A stretch of 64,000 nucleotides of DNA from assembly GCF_002094855.1 (NCBI RefSeq), contig NZ_ARYN01000016.1, positions 1-64,000 of the forward strand. The letters are read 5' to 3'. Made by a program: the position numbers and the translations under genes. The notes below the pieces were generated by a model. It saw only the letters and a list, made by a program, of their open reading frames with translations. It was not told where the DNA came from and ran no database searches. The DNA is from Zunongwangia atlantica 22II14-10F7. GTDB taxonomy: Bacteria > Bacteroidota > Bacteroidia > Flavobacteriales > Flavobacteriaceae. Shown here one piece after another: positions 1 through 8,953 of this stretch (positions within the stretch are counted from its first letter, which is position 1; every line of letters begins with the position of its first letter).

Positions 1-533
1 AATAAATCCAGCGTATGTTTTTGACGTACGTGTGCTTCTTCGTGTTTTAATATTTCCTGCGGAATGCTTTGCGATTTAAAAGCTTCTTTTTCTACAAAAA
101 TATACCTGAAATATGAATACGGAATTTGTTGAAATGGCAGTAAAATCTTTGTGCTTAGTGGTTCTTTTACTTTTTCGTATTGCTGAATAAGTTTTTTTAA
201 ATGCTGAAGGTTTTTTAAAAATCTTATCAAAAAAACTACAAAACCAATACTATAAATAGTCCATAAGATTTCCGGAAGATGATCTTTCCAGGAAGTTGTT
301 TTAACTTCTTCGACATTAGTGATAGTCTCTGGCAATAAAATACCAGTTTGCTGGATGGCCTGCGCTTCTATCTTATAAGTTATGGTAATTAGCGGAATAA
401 TCACAGAGGCTAACAGCGCAAACAATAAGTAAAATCGCTTAAACCCGTGATTTTTTTCGTTTTCTAAGAATAATCTATAAAACGAATATAGAACCAAAAG
501 ACAACCGGTAAATTTTAGAATATAAAAAAGCAT
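1..533 (-). CDS. M56 (BlaR1-type) membrane metallopeptidase, 3' part outside window
   Basis: Partial gene read leftward off the window; about 177 N-terminal residues are visible. Three hydrophobic segments lie at about residues 1-22, 31-55 and 86-110, followed by a zinc-protease HExxH motif (HEEAH, residues 164-168). This is the arrangement of BlaR1/MecR1 M56 peptidases, membrane sensors that cleave a BlaI-type repressor. The ATG at 533 lies 6 bp after the stop of the BlaI-like gene, so the two are almost certainly co-transcribed. In Bacteroidota such proteins often carry a TonB-like or other periplasmic domain after the peptidase; that part cannot be seen here. The inducing signal is unknown, and a beta-lactam role should not be assumed. 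Confidence 0.85.
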   Translation of the reverse strand, partial: MLFYILKFTGCLLVLYSFYRLFLENEKNHGFKRFYLLFALLASVIIPLITITYKIEAQAIQQTGILLPETITNVEEVKTTSWKDHLPEILWTIYSIGFVVFLIRFLKNLQHLKKLIQQYEKVKEPLSTKILLPFQQIPYSYFRYIFVEKEAFKSQSIPQEILKHEEAHVRQKHTLDL

Positions 534-539
534 AGGCTA

Positions 540-905
540 TTACTGATTTTTGATTCTTTCGTCTATAATTTTTCTGAGTTCTTTTAACTCATCTTCAGAT
601 AGATCTGTTTCTTCAGTAAAGAAAGAAGCAAACTGCGCAGCCGAATTATTAAAGAAATTTTTTATTAGTCCGTTCATTTGTTTCGAAAAATAATCTGTCT
701 TTTTCACCAAAGGAAAATATTCTCTGGAACGCCCATATTGCACAAAATCTACAAAGTTTTTATCGCGCATTCTTTTTAATAAGGTTGCTACGGTGGTACT
801 TGCCGGTTTTGGCTCTGGATAAGCATCAATTAGATCTTTCATAAAAGCTTTTTTCTGCTTCCATAAAATTTGCATCAATTCTTCTTCGGCGTTTGAAAGT
901 TTCAT
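540..905 (-). CDS. BlaI/MecI/CopY family transcriptional repressor
   Basis: 121 residues, normal for the family. An N-terminal winged helix (about residues 1-75, beginning MKLSNAEEELMQILWKQ) is followed by a C-terminal dimerisation helix region with the acidic stretch TEETDLSEDELKELRK. BlaI-type repressors bind TACA/TGTA dyads and are inactivated by cleavage by the cognate M56 peptidase, which is encoded immediately downstream. The upstream region holds three matching dyads over the promoter, so autoregulation is likely. Start chosen at the ATG with the conserved N-terminal helix. The regulated pathway cannot be named from this window. Confidence 0.9.
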   Translation of the reverse strand: MKLSNAEEELMQILWKQKKAFMKDLIDAYPEPKPASTTVATLLKRMRDKNFVDFVQYGRSREYFPLVKKTDYFSKQMNGLIKNFFNNSAAQFASFFTEETDLSEDELKELRKIIDERIKNQ

Positions 906-908
906 TTC

Positions 909-969
909 TCTACAATATTAGAATTACCTCTACAAATGTAGAATTATATTTTAATTCTACAAACATAGA
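909..969. promoter_or_regulatory. Three BlaI-like operator dyads
   Basis: Three similar 14-bp elements occur at 909-922 (TCTACAATATTAGA), 929-942 (TCTACAAATGTAGA, perfect dyad) and 956-969 (TCTACAAACATAGA). The TACA/TGTA half-sites fit the BlaI/MecI operator type. The middle copy coincides with the TAnnTTTG promoter box and the distal copy covers the -33 TTG, so binding would block the blaI-like promoter. Confidence 0.65.
933..962 (-). promoter_or_regulatory. Promoter of the blaI-M56 pair
   Basis: On the minus strand TACATTTG (940-933) is preceded, with a 19-bp spacer, by TTG (962-960), matching the Bacteroidota TTG-N19-TAnnTTTG consensus. Both boxes lie inside operator-like dyads. Confidence 0.6.
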
Positions 970-981
970 ACTCATATTTAA

Positions 982-1011
982 CAAAAAACCGCCATAATTT
1001 TATGACGGTTT
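982..1011 (-). terminator. Rho-independent terminator of the lpx operon
   Basis: A 12-bp stem (986-997 with 1000-1011, one mismatch) followed on the minus strand by a T-rich run, 25 bp beyond the last gene of the lipid A operon. Confidence 0.75.
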
Positions 1012-1035
1012 AGACTTGAATGAAATTATGGCTTA

Positions 1036-1968
1036 TTATTTCTTTTTAAAAGACTGTATAAATTCTGGTAACTGCTTAATGTAAGCTTGCTCTTTTAGAA
1101 AAGAGCGCACCTCTCTTGCAGGTGTTCCCCAATAAACATTCTGGTTTAAAGTCTTCGTAACACCCGTTTGTGCCATTAGCACCGTTCCTTTTTTGACTAC
1201 TAGATCACTAACAATACCAACCTGTCCCCAAATGGTAACTTCATCTTCAATAACCACACAACCGGCAATACCAACCTGAGAAGCGATAAGACATTTTTTG
1301 CCAATTACCGTATCGTGCCCAATTTGGATAAGGTTATCTAATTTAGCGCCTTCTTTTATTGTTGTATCCCCGCTAACACCACGATCGATAGTACAATTAC
1401 AACCAATTTCAACGTTATTTTCTATCACCACGCGCCCGCTGGAAAGTAAACGATCAAAACCTTCTGGCCTGTTTTTGTAGTAAAATGCATCGCCACCAAT
1501 TACGGTTCCCGACTGGATAATTACATCATCTCCAATCACAGTATAATCATTAATGGTTACATTTGCACCAATTATACAGTTTTCACCAATACTTACATGA
1601 TTTCCAATAAAAGCAGTAGGTTGAACATGACTTCCTTTTCCTATTACTGCGGAATCTGAAATTGATTTTTCGGCTTTTAGAAATGGCTTAAAATATTTTG
1701 CAAGCTTATTAAAATCTCTAAAAGGATCGTCTGAAATTAAAAGTGCTTTACCTTCAGGACATTCAACTTCTTTATTAATTAAAATAATTGTTGCTGCAGA
1801 TTTTAATGCTTTATCATAATATTTTGGATGGTCTACAAATACAACATCTCCCGGTGTAACTACATGAATTTCATTAATCCCTTCAACCGGAAAATTTTTA
1901 TCTCCTACAAAATCGCAGGAAATAATTGTCGCAATTTGTTCTAATGTATGAGTTTGTGGAAATTTCAT
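1036..1968 (-). CDS. LpxD-like hexapeptide-repeat acyltransferase (second paralogue)
   Basis: 310 residues from the ATG at 1968; an upstream in-frame ATG at 2028 would add 20 residues but would start inside the intergenic repeat, so it was not chosen. An N-terminal uridine-binding-like domain (about residues 1-95) is followed by a left-handed beta-helix of hexapeptide repeats (about 100-275) and a short helical tail. The catalytic histidine of LpxD-type enzymes is present in IQIGHDTVIG (His218). Such enzymes transfer an acyl chain from acyl-ACP to the amino group of a nucleotide-linked sugar. It differs clearly from the canonical lpxD in the same operon (4897-5925), so it may have another substrate. 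Last gene of the operon, ending at a terminator. Confidence 0.8.
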   Translation of the reverse strand: MKFPQTHTLEQIATIISCDFVGDKNFPVEGINEIHVVTPGDVVFVDHPKYYDKALKSAATIILINKEVECPEGKALLISDDPFRDFNKLAKYFKPFLKAEKSISDSAVIGKGSHVQPTAFIGNHVSIGENCIIGANVTINDYTVIGDDVIIQSGTVIGGDAFYYKNRPEGFDRLLSSGRVVIENNVEIGCNCTIDRGVSGDTTIKEGAKLDNLIQIGHDTVIGKKCLIASQVGIAGCVVIEDEVTIWGQVGIVSDLVVKKGTVLMAQTGVTKTLNQNVYWGTPAREVRSFLKEQAYIKQLPEFIQSFKKK

Positions 1969-1987
1969 TTTAAAAATATCTATGTAA

Positions 1988-2085
1988 ACTACCCCGGGAC
2001 AAGCCTTGGAGGTATTCGTTGGAAACAAATTTTTAATTTCAAGGCAAGCCTTGGGGTATTATACCCTTTGGCGGTGCCAATAAAA
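1988..2085 (+). repeat. Intergenic repeat, copy A (long form)
   Basis: About 98 bp beginning ACTACCCCGGGACAAGCC and ending GGCGGTGCCAATAAAA. It holds two internal CAAGCCTTGG motifs about 50 bp apart, the second followed by GGGGTATTATACCCTTTGGC. It aligns over its whole length with copy C (47922-48021) and in part with B and D. It lies between efp and the LpxD-like gene, and its end merges with the A/T run of the efp terminator. Confidence 0.7.
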
Positions 2086-2116
2086 AAAGGAAAGATAAAT
2101 TTACCTTTCCTTTTTC
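2082..2116 (-). terminator. Terminator after efp
   Basis: AAAAGGAAAGATAAA pairs with TTTACCTTTCCTTTT; on the minus strand the stem is followed by seven T (2088-2082). It may separate efp from the LpxD-like gene, at least partly. Confidence 0.7.
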
Positions 2117-2134
2117 AATTATTCAATATAAATC

Positions 2135-2701
2135 TTATTCTTTAATTCGTTCTTTATAGGTACCTTTTTCGGTCTCTATTCGAATTTTATCCCCCTCGTT
2201 AATAAAAAGTGGCACATTTACCTCAGCTCCTGTTTCTACTGTTGCAGGCTTTGTAGCATTAGTAGCAGTATTTCCCTTTACACCAGGCTCTGTATGTGTT
2301 ACTTCTAATACCACACTTGCAGGCATCTCTGTAGAAAGTGGCATATTATCTTCAGTATTAATAATTACGGTAAGTACCTCTCCTTCTTTTAATAATTGTG
2401 GCATATCTAATGCACTCTCTAAAAGACGAATTTGGGTGTAATCTTCTACATGCATAAAGTGATAAAACTCACCATCCTGATACAAAAACTGGTATTTATG
2501 AGTTTCTACACGAACATCTTCGATTTTATGCCCTGCTGAAAAGGTATTATCGATTACTTTACCTGTAGTAACACTTTTAAGTTTTGTTCTAACAAAAGCA
2601 GGACCTTTTCCTGGTTTTACATGAAGAAATTCAATAATCTTAAAAATATCGTGGTTGTATCTTATACAAAGTCCGTTTCTAATATCACTTGTATTTGCCA
2701 T
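2135..2701 (-). CDS. efp: Translation elongation factor P
   Basis: 188 residues, the usual EF-P length, with the KOW-like N-terminal domain and two OB-fold domains. EF-P binds between the ribosomal P and E sites and rescues stalling at consecutive prolines. The conserved loop reads KPGKGPAF, with Lys32 at the tip where modified family members carry their modification. No modification enzyme (EpmA/EpmB or EarP) is encoded in the window. It sits 10 bp after lpxA inside the lipid A operon. The ATG at 2701 gives the standard MANTSDIRNG start. Confidence 0.96.
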   Translation of the reverse strand: MANTSDIRNGLCIRYNHDIFKIIEFLHVKPGKGPAFVRTKLKSVTTGKVIDNTFSAGHKIEDVRVETHKYQFLYQDGEFYHFMHVEDYTQIRLLESALDMPQLLKEGEVLTVIINTEDNMPLSTEMPASVVLEVTHTEPGVKGNTATNATKPATVETGAEVNVPLFINEGDKIRIETEKGTYKERIKE

Positions 2702-2711
2702 TTTTAATTAT

Positions 2712-3497
2712 TTAGTTTGAACTGAAGTATCCCTTCATGATACCTCGCTGAGAGTTTTTAATAAATTCTAATATTTCGTCACGCTCTGCTGTTGCCTGCA
2801 TTTCTGCTTCAATAATCGCAACGGCCTGAGAGTTATTTAAATTTTTCTGATATAAAATTCTGTAGATATCCTGAATCTCCCTGATCTTTTCAGTAGTAAA
2901 ACCTCTACGTCTTAGACCAATAGAATTAATACCTACATAAGATAATGGCTCACGCCCAGCTTTTACAAATGGCGGTACATCTTTTCTAACCAAAGATCCT
3001 CCGGTCACAAAAGCATGCTTACCAATACTACAAAACTGTTGTATGGCTGCCATCCCTGCTAAAACTACATGATCACCAACATTAATATGTCCTGCAAGCG
3101 TACTGTTATTTGAAAAAATACAGTTATCCCCTACAATGCAATCGTGGGCGATATGGCAATACGCCATAATCCAGCAATTTTGACCAATAACTGTTTTCAT
3201 ACGATCTGTAGTTCCTCTATTAATGGTTACACACTCTCTAATGGTTGTGTTATCACCAATAATGGTTACTGTATCCTCATCATCAAATTTTTTATCCTGC
3301 GGAATAGCAGAAATTACCGCACCGGGAAAAATACTACAATTTTTACCAATACGTGCACCTTCCATAATGGTAACGTTTGAACCTATCCAGGTTCCCTCAC
3401 CAATCACCACATTATTATGAATCGTTGCAAACGGCTCGATCACTACATTTTTTGCGATTTTCGCTCCTGGATGCACATATGCTAAAGGTTGATTCAT
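2712..3497 (-). CDS. lpxA: Acyl-ACP--UDP-N-acetylglucosamine O-acyltransferase
   Basis: 261 residues, near the E. coli length of 262. The protein starts with hexapeptide repeats of the left-handed beta-helix (about residues 5-190) and ends in an alpha-helical domain. The catalytic histidine is in HIAHDC (His118, equivalent to E. coli His125), and family signatures GGSLVRKDVPPFV and GLRRRGF follow. It attaches the first 3-hydroxyacyl chain to UDP-GlcNAc in the cytoplasm, step one of lipid A synthesis. It lies 6 bp after lpxC/fabZ and 10 bp before efp. Confidence 0.97.
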   Translation of the reverse strand: MNQPLAYVHPGAKIAKNVVIEPFATIHNNVVIGEGTWIGSNVTIMEGARIGKNCSIFPGAVISAIPQDKKFDDEDTVTIIGDNTTIRECVTINRGTTDRMKTVIGQNCWIMAYCHIAHDCIVGDNCIFSNNSTLAGHINVGDHVVLAGMAAIQQFCSIGKHAFVTGGSLVRKDVPPFVKAGREPLSYVGINSIGLRRRGFTTEKIREIQDIYRILYQKNLNNSQAVAIIEAEMQATAERDEILEFIKNSQRGIMKGYFSSN

Positions 3498-3503
3498 TCT
3501 TCT

Positions 3504-4904
3504 TTATTTTGATTTTACAATTTGTGCCATAAGCACCGCTTCTGTCGCCAATTTTCCGTTTGCATAAGCATAGGCCTGCATTTGGCAAATTCCTCTTCGT
3601 ATTGGCGCCAAAAGTTCTAATTTAAAAATTAAAGTATCTCCTGGTACTACCTGTTGCTTAAACCTTACATTATCGATTTTCATAAAAAACGTAAGATAAT
3701 TTTCTGGATCTGGTACAGATTTTAAGGCTAAGATCCCGCCGGTTTGGGCCATTGCCTCAACCTGCAATACTCCTGGCATCACTGGTTTTCCTGGAAAGTG
3801 TCCTACAAAGAATGGCTCATTCATTGTTACATTCTTTACACCTACCACAGTAGAATCTGTAAGCTCATAAATCTTATCTACTAATAAGAACGGAGAACGA
3901 TGCGGAAGCGTATCCATAATATCGTTAACATCCATGATTGGTTTGGCACTAAGGTCTATTTTAGGAACTTTATTACGCTTCTCTTCCTTTATAAATTTAG
4001 ACAGTTTTTTTGCAAACTGAGTATTAACGTAGTGTCCTGGTTTTGTAGCGATTACTTTACCACGAATTCTTGTTCCTACCAAGGCAAGATCTCCTAAAAC
4101 ATCTAACAATTTATGTCTTGCCGCCTCATTAGGATAATGCAAGGTAAGATTATCTAAAATTCCGTTTGGTTTTACAGAAATTTCTTCCCTGTTAAAAGCT
4201 ACTCTTAACTTTTTTAAAGTCTCTTCACCAATTTCTTTATCTACATAAACAATTGCATTGTTTAGATCACCACCTTTTATAAGTCCGTGTTCTAAAAGTG
4301 CTTCAATTTCGTGAAGAAAACTAAAGGTTCGGGAATTTGCAATATTGTCTTTAAATTCTGAAACGTGTTCTATAGAAGCGTTTTGTGTTCCTAAAACTTT
4401 TGTTCCAAAATCGACCATTGTGGTCACTTTATAGGTATCTGCAGGCATTACGACGATCTCGCTACCAGATTCTTCATCGCGGTAACAAATCACTTCGTTA
4501 ATTACATATTCTTCCTTTTCAGCTTCCTGTTCTTTAATTCCTGCTTCTTCTAAGGCCTGAACGAAATACTTTGAAGACCCATCCATAATTGGAGGTTCTG
4601 AAGCATTTAATTCAATAATGACATTATCGATTTCTAAACCTACACAAGCTGCAAGAACATGCTCTGAAGTTTGAATTTTAACTCCGTTTTTCTCAAGGTT
4701 TGTCCCTCTTTTAGTATCGGTAACATAACTTACATCAGCCTCGATAATTGGCTCTCCTTCAAGATCTACACGTTTAAAAACATAACCAGTATTTTCGGGC
4801 GCTGGTTTAAAGGTAAGTTTTACTTGTTTCCCGGTATGAAGCCCTACTCCCTCTAAGGAAACTTCATTCTGAATAGTTTGCTGCTTCAATACTTTTTCAG
4901 CCAT
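3504..4904 (-). CDS. lpxC/fabZ: Bifunctional UDP-3-O-acyl-GlcNAc deacetylase / 3-hydroxyacyl-ACP dehydratase
   Basis: 466 residues joining two enzymes, as is usual in Bacteroidota. Residues about 1-310 are LpxC, the zinc deacetylase of the committed lipid A step; metal ligands appear as His82 (TSEHVLAA), His264 and Asp268 (HKLLDVLGD). Residues about 320-466 are FabZ, with catalytic His335 ([12 protein letters not shown]) and the motif [20 protein letters not shown]. The fusion ties lipid A synthesis to the hydroxyacyl-ACP pool used by LpxA, LpxD and fatty acid elongation. It overlaps lpxD upstream by 8 bp, implying translational coupling. Confidence 0.97.
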   Translation of the reverse strand: MAEKVLKQQTIQNEVSLEGVGLHTGKQVKLTFKPAPENTGYVFKRVDLEGEPIIEADVSYVTDTKRGTNLEKNGVKIQTSEHVLAACVGLEIDNVIIELNASEPPIMDGSSKYFVQALEEAGIKEQEAEKEEYVINEVICYRDEESGSEIVVMPADTYKVTTMVDFGTKVLGTQNASIEHVSEFKDNIANSRTFSFLHEIEALLEHGLIKGGDLNNAIVYVDKEIGEETLKKLRVAFNREEISVKPNGILDNLTLHYPNEAARHKLLDVLGDLALVGTRIRGKVIATKPGHYVNTQFAKKLSKFIKEEKRNKVPKIDLSAKPIMDVNDIMDTLPHRSPFLLVDKIYELTDSTVVGVKNVTMNEPFFVGHFPGKPVMPGVLQVEAMAQTGGILALKSVPDPENYLTFFMKIDNVRFKQQVVPGDTLIFKLELLAPIRRGICQMQAYAYANGKLATEAVLMAQIVKSK

Positions 4905-5925
4905 TCTTATTTACTTTTTTATCCAACTGATGCAATAAATCAACAGTTTTTGGTAAGTTTTTAAAATGAATAAAAGATTTGTTATAATCTGAATATCCTA
5001 TCGCTGGTGAGCCTTGTAAAACTTCATCGTCTTTTACATTTCGGCCAATACCACTTTGTGCCTGTATCTTTACACGATCACCAATAGTGATATGCCCTAC
5101 AATTCCAACCTGGCCACCAATAATACAGTTTTTGCCAATTTTTGTAGAACCTGCAACACCAGTTTGCGCTGCAATAACAGTATTTTCACCTATTTCTACA
5201 TTGTGAGCTATCTGGATATGATTATCTAATTTTACACCTTTTCTAATAATCGTAGAACCTAAAGTAGCTCTATCGATTGTGGTACCAGCACCAACATCTA
5301 CATTATCTTCTATAATAACATTTCCTATTTGTGGTACTTTAGAATATTCTCCTTTTTCGTTGGGACTAAACCCAAAACCATCTGCCCCAATAATCGCACC
5401 GCCATGCAAAGTTACATTCTCCCCTATCACAGTTTCTGAATATACTTTTACTCCCGCAAAAAGTGTTGAATTATCACCTATTACAGTATTATCACCAACA
5501 TAGGCATAAGGGTAAATCTTTACATTTTTACCAATCTTAACATTTTCTCCCAAATAAGTAAATGCTCCTAGATAAATATCTTCTTCATATTTTGCAGAAT
5601 CTGAGATATAGCTTGGTTGCTCTATTCCGCTTTTGCGAAGTTTTACCTGATTGTAATATTCTAATAAAGTAGAAAAGGCTTTGTAGGCATCTTTTACTTT
5701 AATTAGTGTAGTACTTACAGGTTGATCTGCCTCAAAACTATCATTAACGATAGTGATTGATGCCTGGGTGCTATAGATATATGATGTATATTTAGGATTA
5801 CTTAAAAATGTAAGTGATCCTTCTTTTCCTTCTTCGATCTTAGCCAATTCTGAAACCTCTGCATCGGGATTTCCTTCTATGGTTCCCTCGAGAATTTCGG
5901 CTATTTGTGATGCTTTAAATTTCAT
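4897..5925 (-). CDS. lpxD: UDP-3-O-acylglucosamine N-acyltransferase
   Basis: 342 residues, the normal LpxD length. The N-terminal uridine-binding domain (about residues 1-100) is followed by hexapeptide repeats (about 105-300) and a C-terminal helical tail. The catalytic His241 lies in [11 protein letters not shown], corresponding to E. coli His239. It adds the second 3-hydroxyacyl chain to UDP-3-O-acyl-glucosamine. It overlaps lpxC/fabZ by 8 bp and follows the HD hydrolase by 24 bp. It matches canonical LpxD better than the paralogue at 1036-1968. Confidence 0.96.
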   Translation of the reverse strand: MKFKASQIAEILEGTIEGNPDAEVSELAKIEEGKEGSLTFLSNPKYTSYIYSTQASITIVNDSFEADQPVSTTLIKVKDAYKAFSTLLEYYNQVKLRKSGIEQPSYISDSAKYEEDIYLGAFTYLGENVKIGKNVKIYPYAYVGDNTVIGDNSTLFAGVKVYSETVIGENVTLHGGAIIGADGFGFSPNEKGEYSKVPQIGNVIIEDNVDVGAGTTIDRATLGSTIIRKGVKLDNHIQIAHNVEIGENTVIAAQTGVAGSTKIGKNCIIGGQVGIVGHITIGDRVKIQAQSGIGRNVKDDEVLQGSPAIGYSDYNKSFIHFKNLPKTVDLLHQLDKKVNKNG

Positions 5926-5949
5926 TCTGGCAAAAGTAAAAAAAATGCG

Positions 5950-7179
5950 CTAATGTTTAGACTTGGGGTAACAGATATAATATTTAGTCACTGTTTTAGA
6001 CAATGCTTTTAAATTTAATTGGTCTGAAACCTTTATAACATCATTTATCTTTCCGTTTTTGTGAAGAATATTGATATTATTTTTTTCTCTTGTATACGCT
6101 AAGTTTGAAATCTCTCCTGTAAAAACAAAATAGGATGCCTCTTTATCACTAAGCTTATGTTTTTGTTTTAGCTGATCTAAATGCTTTTCTATTTTAGCTT
6201 TTGCAGGTTTCTTTTTCTTGATCTTTACCTTTAAAAGATCACGATTAATCACCATTTTACATAAACTGCTTAAAACATAATCTTCATGATTTGCCCATTC
6301 TTTCATAGCCAAAACAATATCGTAATCATCCAGGCAGGAAAATACCTTTAGGGTTTCAGCATTAAAACTTTCTTCGGTTACCTTATTATTTAAAAAATAG
6401 CTTAATGCCGTACTTGCCCTAAGTTTGGTTCCTGCAGCAATTAATTCTTTTGCTCTTTTTAAAACCCTTATTAAAAGCTGCTCGGCCACCATACTGGTTT
6501 TATGCAAATACACCTGCCAATACATTAACCTTCTAGCTACAAGAAATTTTTCTACAGAATAAATAGCTTTTTCTTCAATAACCAACTCGTTATCCACCAC
6601 GTTTAACATGGTAATTAAGCGGTCGCTATTTACATTCCCCTCTGTAGTTCCTGTATAAAAACTATCACGCTTTAGATAATCTAACCTATCCATGTCGAGC
6701 TGACTGGTAATTAGCTGATGCATGAACTTTCTTGGGTATTTCCCGGTAAAGATCTCGATAGCCAGCGTTAAACTTTGGTTAAAAACAGCATTCAATTCTT
6801 TCATAAAAAGAAGTGAAATCGACTCGTGATCTACACCTTCTACAATGCTATGTTCCATCGCATGAGAAAAAGGCCCATGCCCAATATCGTGCAATAAAAT
6901 AGCGATCTGTAAAGCTTCTTCTTCATCTTCACTTATCTCAACTCCCTTGTAACGAAGCACTCGCACTGCTTTCTGCATTAAATGAACGCAACCAACAGCG
7001 TGATGAAATCTTGTATGATGAGCCCCAGGATAAACCAGATACGACAATCCCATTTGTGAAATTCTTCGTAATCTTTGAAAGTACGGGTGCTCTATTATGT
7101 TAAAGATACGCTGACTAGGTATGGTAATAAATCCGTAAATTGGATCGTTTAAAATATTGAGTTTGTTTTGTGAAGCCAA
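5950..7179 (-). CDS. HD-domain phosphohydrolase (dNTPase/SAMHD1-like)
   Basis: 409 residues. The HD signature is visible: HHAVGCVHLM at about residues 59-68, HD at 97-98 in LLHDIGHGPFSH, and a later Asp in QLDMDRLDYL. These are the metal ligands of dGTPase/SAMHD1-like hydrolases. The N-terminal NDPIYGFI and HPYFQRLRRISQMG are typical of this group in Bacteroidota. Substrate is unknown; nucleotide triphosphate hydrolysis is an inference. It is the first gene of the lipid A operon and is divergent from porX (107 bp apart). Confidence 0.85.
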   Translation of the reverse strand: MASQNKLNILNDPIYGFITIPSQRIFNIIEHPYFQRLRRISQMGLSYLVYPGAHHTRFHHAVGCVHLMQKAVRVLRYKGVEISEDEEEALQIAILLHDIGHGPFSHAMEHSIVEGVDHESISLLFMKELNAVFNQSLTLAIEIFTGKYPRKFMHQLITSQLDMDRLDYLKRDSFYTGTTEGNVNSDRLITMLNVVDNELVIEEKAIYSVEKFLVARRLMYWQVYLHKTSMVAEQLLIRVLKRAKELIAAGTKLRASTALSYFLNNKVTEESFNAETLKVFSCLDDYDIVLAMKEWANHEDYVLSSLCKMVINRDLLKVKIKKKKPAKAKIEKHLDQLKQKHKLSDKEASYFVFTGEISNLAYTREKNNINILHKNGKINDVIKVSDQLNLKALSKTVTKYYICYPKSKH

Positions 7180-7202
7180 GCTTTATTAAATTAATGATAC
7201 AA

Positions 7203-7210
7203 CAAATGTA
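7203..7210 (-). promoter_or_regulatory. Probable promoter box of the HD-lpx operon
   Basis: TACATTTG on the minus strand, 24 bp before the HD gene start, fits TAnnTTTG. No -33 TTG at good spacing was found. Confidence 0.4.
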
Positions 7211-7286
7211 AACATTGATTGCCTTTTGAAAATTTTTATCGTCAAAAGAATCAATTTTTATTAAAAATATAAATTTTTAACCGAAC

Positions 7287-8837
7287 ATGAATAAGATCAA
7301 AATATTATGGGTAGATGATGAAATCGACCTTTTAAAACCACATATTATATTTCTTGAATCTAAAAACTACGAGGTTTCTACCTGCCAAAGCGGAACTGAA
7401 GCTATCGAAAAGATAGACGAAGAACGATTTGATATTGTGTTTTTAGATGAAAATATGCCCGGCTTAACAGGTTTAGAGACTCTATCTGAAATTAAAGAAA
7501 AGCAGGCTAATATTCCTATAGTAATGATCACTAAAAGTGAAGAGGAATATATTATGGAAGAAGCCATAGGCTCTAAAATTGCCGATTATCTTATAAAACC
7601 GGTAAATCCAAACCAAATCCTGCTTTCAATAAAAAAGAACTTAGATCACTCCAGGCTTATTTCTGAAAAGACTACATCTAACTATCAGCAGGAATTTAGA
7701 AAAATCGCGATGGATTTGATGAACGTGAATACCTACGAAGATTGGGTAGAAATGTATCAGCGTCTTATCTATTGGGAACTGCAGCTAGAAAATATTGAAG
7801 ACAGCAGTATGTTTGAGATCCTGGAAACTCAAAAACAGGAAGCAAATACTCAGTTTTGTAAGTTTATTGATAAAAATTACCCTGCATGGTTTGAAGATGG
7901 CGAAGATGCTCCTACCATGTCGCATACTTTGTTCAAGAGAAAAATTATTCCTGAAATTAGCAAAGATCAGCCTACATTATTAGTGGTAGTAGATAATTTA
8001 CGTTACGACCAGTGGAAAGCTTTCGAGCCTATTGTTTCTAATTATTATAAGAAGGAAAAAGAATATCCTTATTGTAGTATTTTACCAACCGCTACGCAAT
8101 ATGCCCGTAACGCCATCTTTTCTGGACTTATGCCGAGTGAAATGGAAAAACTATATCCTCAATACTGGAAAAATGACACTGATGAGGGTGGAAAAAATAA
8201 TTATGAAGCTGAATTTTTAGCCGAACAATTAAAAAGGTTAGGTAAAGATATTAAGCACGAATATCATAAAATTAGTAACCTAAAAGCCGGAAAAAAACTT
8301 GTTGAAAACTTCAAAACTCAGAAGAATAACGATCTTACTGTGGTAGTTTACAACTTTGTAGATATGCTTTCGCATTCTAAAACTGAAATGGAAGTTATTA
8401 AAGAACTGGCATCAAATGATAAATCTTATCGTTCCCTTACTGAAAGTTGGTTTAAAAACTCTCCATTATTAGAAATTATTCAGCAGGCACAACAATTGGG
8501 CTTCAAACTTATTATCACTACAGATCACGGAACGATCAATGTAAAAAATCCTAGTAAAGTTATTGGTGATAAAAACACCAGCTTAAACCTAAGGTACAAA
8601 ACTGGTAAAAGTTTAACCTATGATAAGAAAGATGTACTAGCGGCTACGAAACCCAAATCTTTACATCTTCCAACTATTAATATGAGTAGTTCGTTTATAT
8701 TCGCCAAAAGCGACCTTTTCTTTGCATATCCTAATAATTACAACCACTACGTAAGTTATTATCGTAACACTTATCAGCATGGTGGTGTGTCTTTGGAAGA
8801 GATGATAATTCCGTTTAGCGTACTTTCTCCTAAATAG
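7287..8837 (+). CDS. porX: PorX, response regulator with PglZ/alkaline-phosphatase-like domain
   Basis: 516 residues. A receiver domain (about 1-120) has the acidic pair Asp10/Asp11, phosphoacceptor Asp54 (FLDENMPG), Thr82 and Lys104. A helical linker follows, then a PglZ-type alkaline-phosphatase-superfamily domain (about 210-516) with VVVDNLRYDQW, LPTATQYARN, VYNFVDMLSH and ITTDHGTI. This is the architecture of PorX, which controls type IX secretion system genes with the sensor PorY and has phosphodiesterase activity in studied homologues. PorY and the secretion components are not in this window. It is divergent from the lpx operon and ends at its own terminator. Confidence 0.93.
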   Translation: MNKIKILWVDDEIDLLKPHIIFLESKNYEVSTCQSGTEAIEKIDEERFDIVFLDENMPGLTGLETLSEIKEKQANIPIVMITKSEEEYIMEEAIGSKIADYLIKPVNPNQILLSIKKNLDHSRLISEKTTSNYQQEFRKIAMDLMNVNTYEDWVEMYQRLIYWELQLENIEDSSMFEILETQKQEANTQFCKFIDKNYPAWFEDGEDAPTMSHTLFKRKIIPEISKDQPTLLVVVDNLRYDQWKAFEPIVSNYYKKEKEYPYCSILPTATQYARNAIFSGLMPSEMEKLYPQYWKNDTDEGGKNNYEAEFLAEQLKRLGKDIKHEYHKISNLKAGKKLVENFKTQKNNDLTVVVYNFVDMLSHSKTEMEVIKELASNDKSYRSLTESWFKNSPLLEIIQQAQQLGFKLIITTDHGTINVKNPSKVIGDKNTSLNLRYKTGKSLTYDKKDVLAATKPKSLHLPTINMSSSFIFAKSDLFFAYPNNYNHYVSYYRNTYQHGGVSLEEMIIPFSVLSPK

Positions 8838-8891
8838 GGAAAATTCCGCAAGAATTTTCTTTCACGATAATTCCTACAAGCCTTTGAAACT

Positions 8892-8921
8892 AAACCTGAT
8901 AGTCATATCAGGTTTTTTTTT
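8892..8921 (+). terminator. Terminator after porX
   Basis: CCTGATA-GTCA-TATCAGG stem-loop followed by nine T. Confidence 0.85.
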
Positions 8922-8923
8922 GG

Positions 8924-8931
8924 TATATTTG
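8924..8931 (+). promoter_or_regulatory. Probable promoter box of tsaE
   Basis: TATATTTG fits TAnnTTTG, 22 bp before the tsaE ATG and directly after the porX terminator. Confidence 0.45.
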
Positions 8932-8953
8932 TACATTAAATTTTTTGTTAATC

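Noticed and set aside
1969-2028. Longer N-terminus for the LpxD-like gene from the ATG at 2028
   Set aside because: The extra 20 residues are encoded by the intergenic repeat; homology begins at MKFPQTHTLEQIA.
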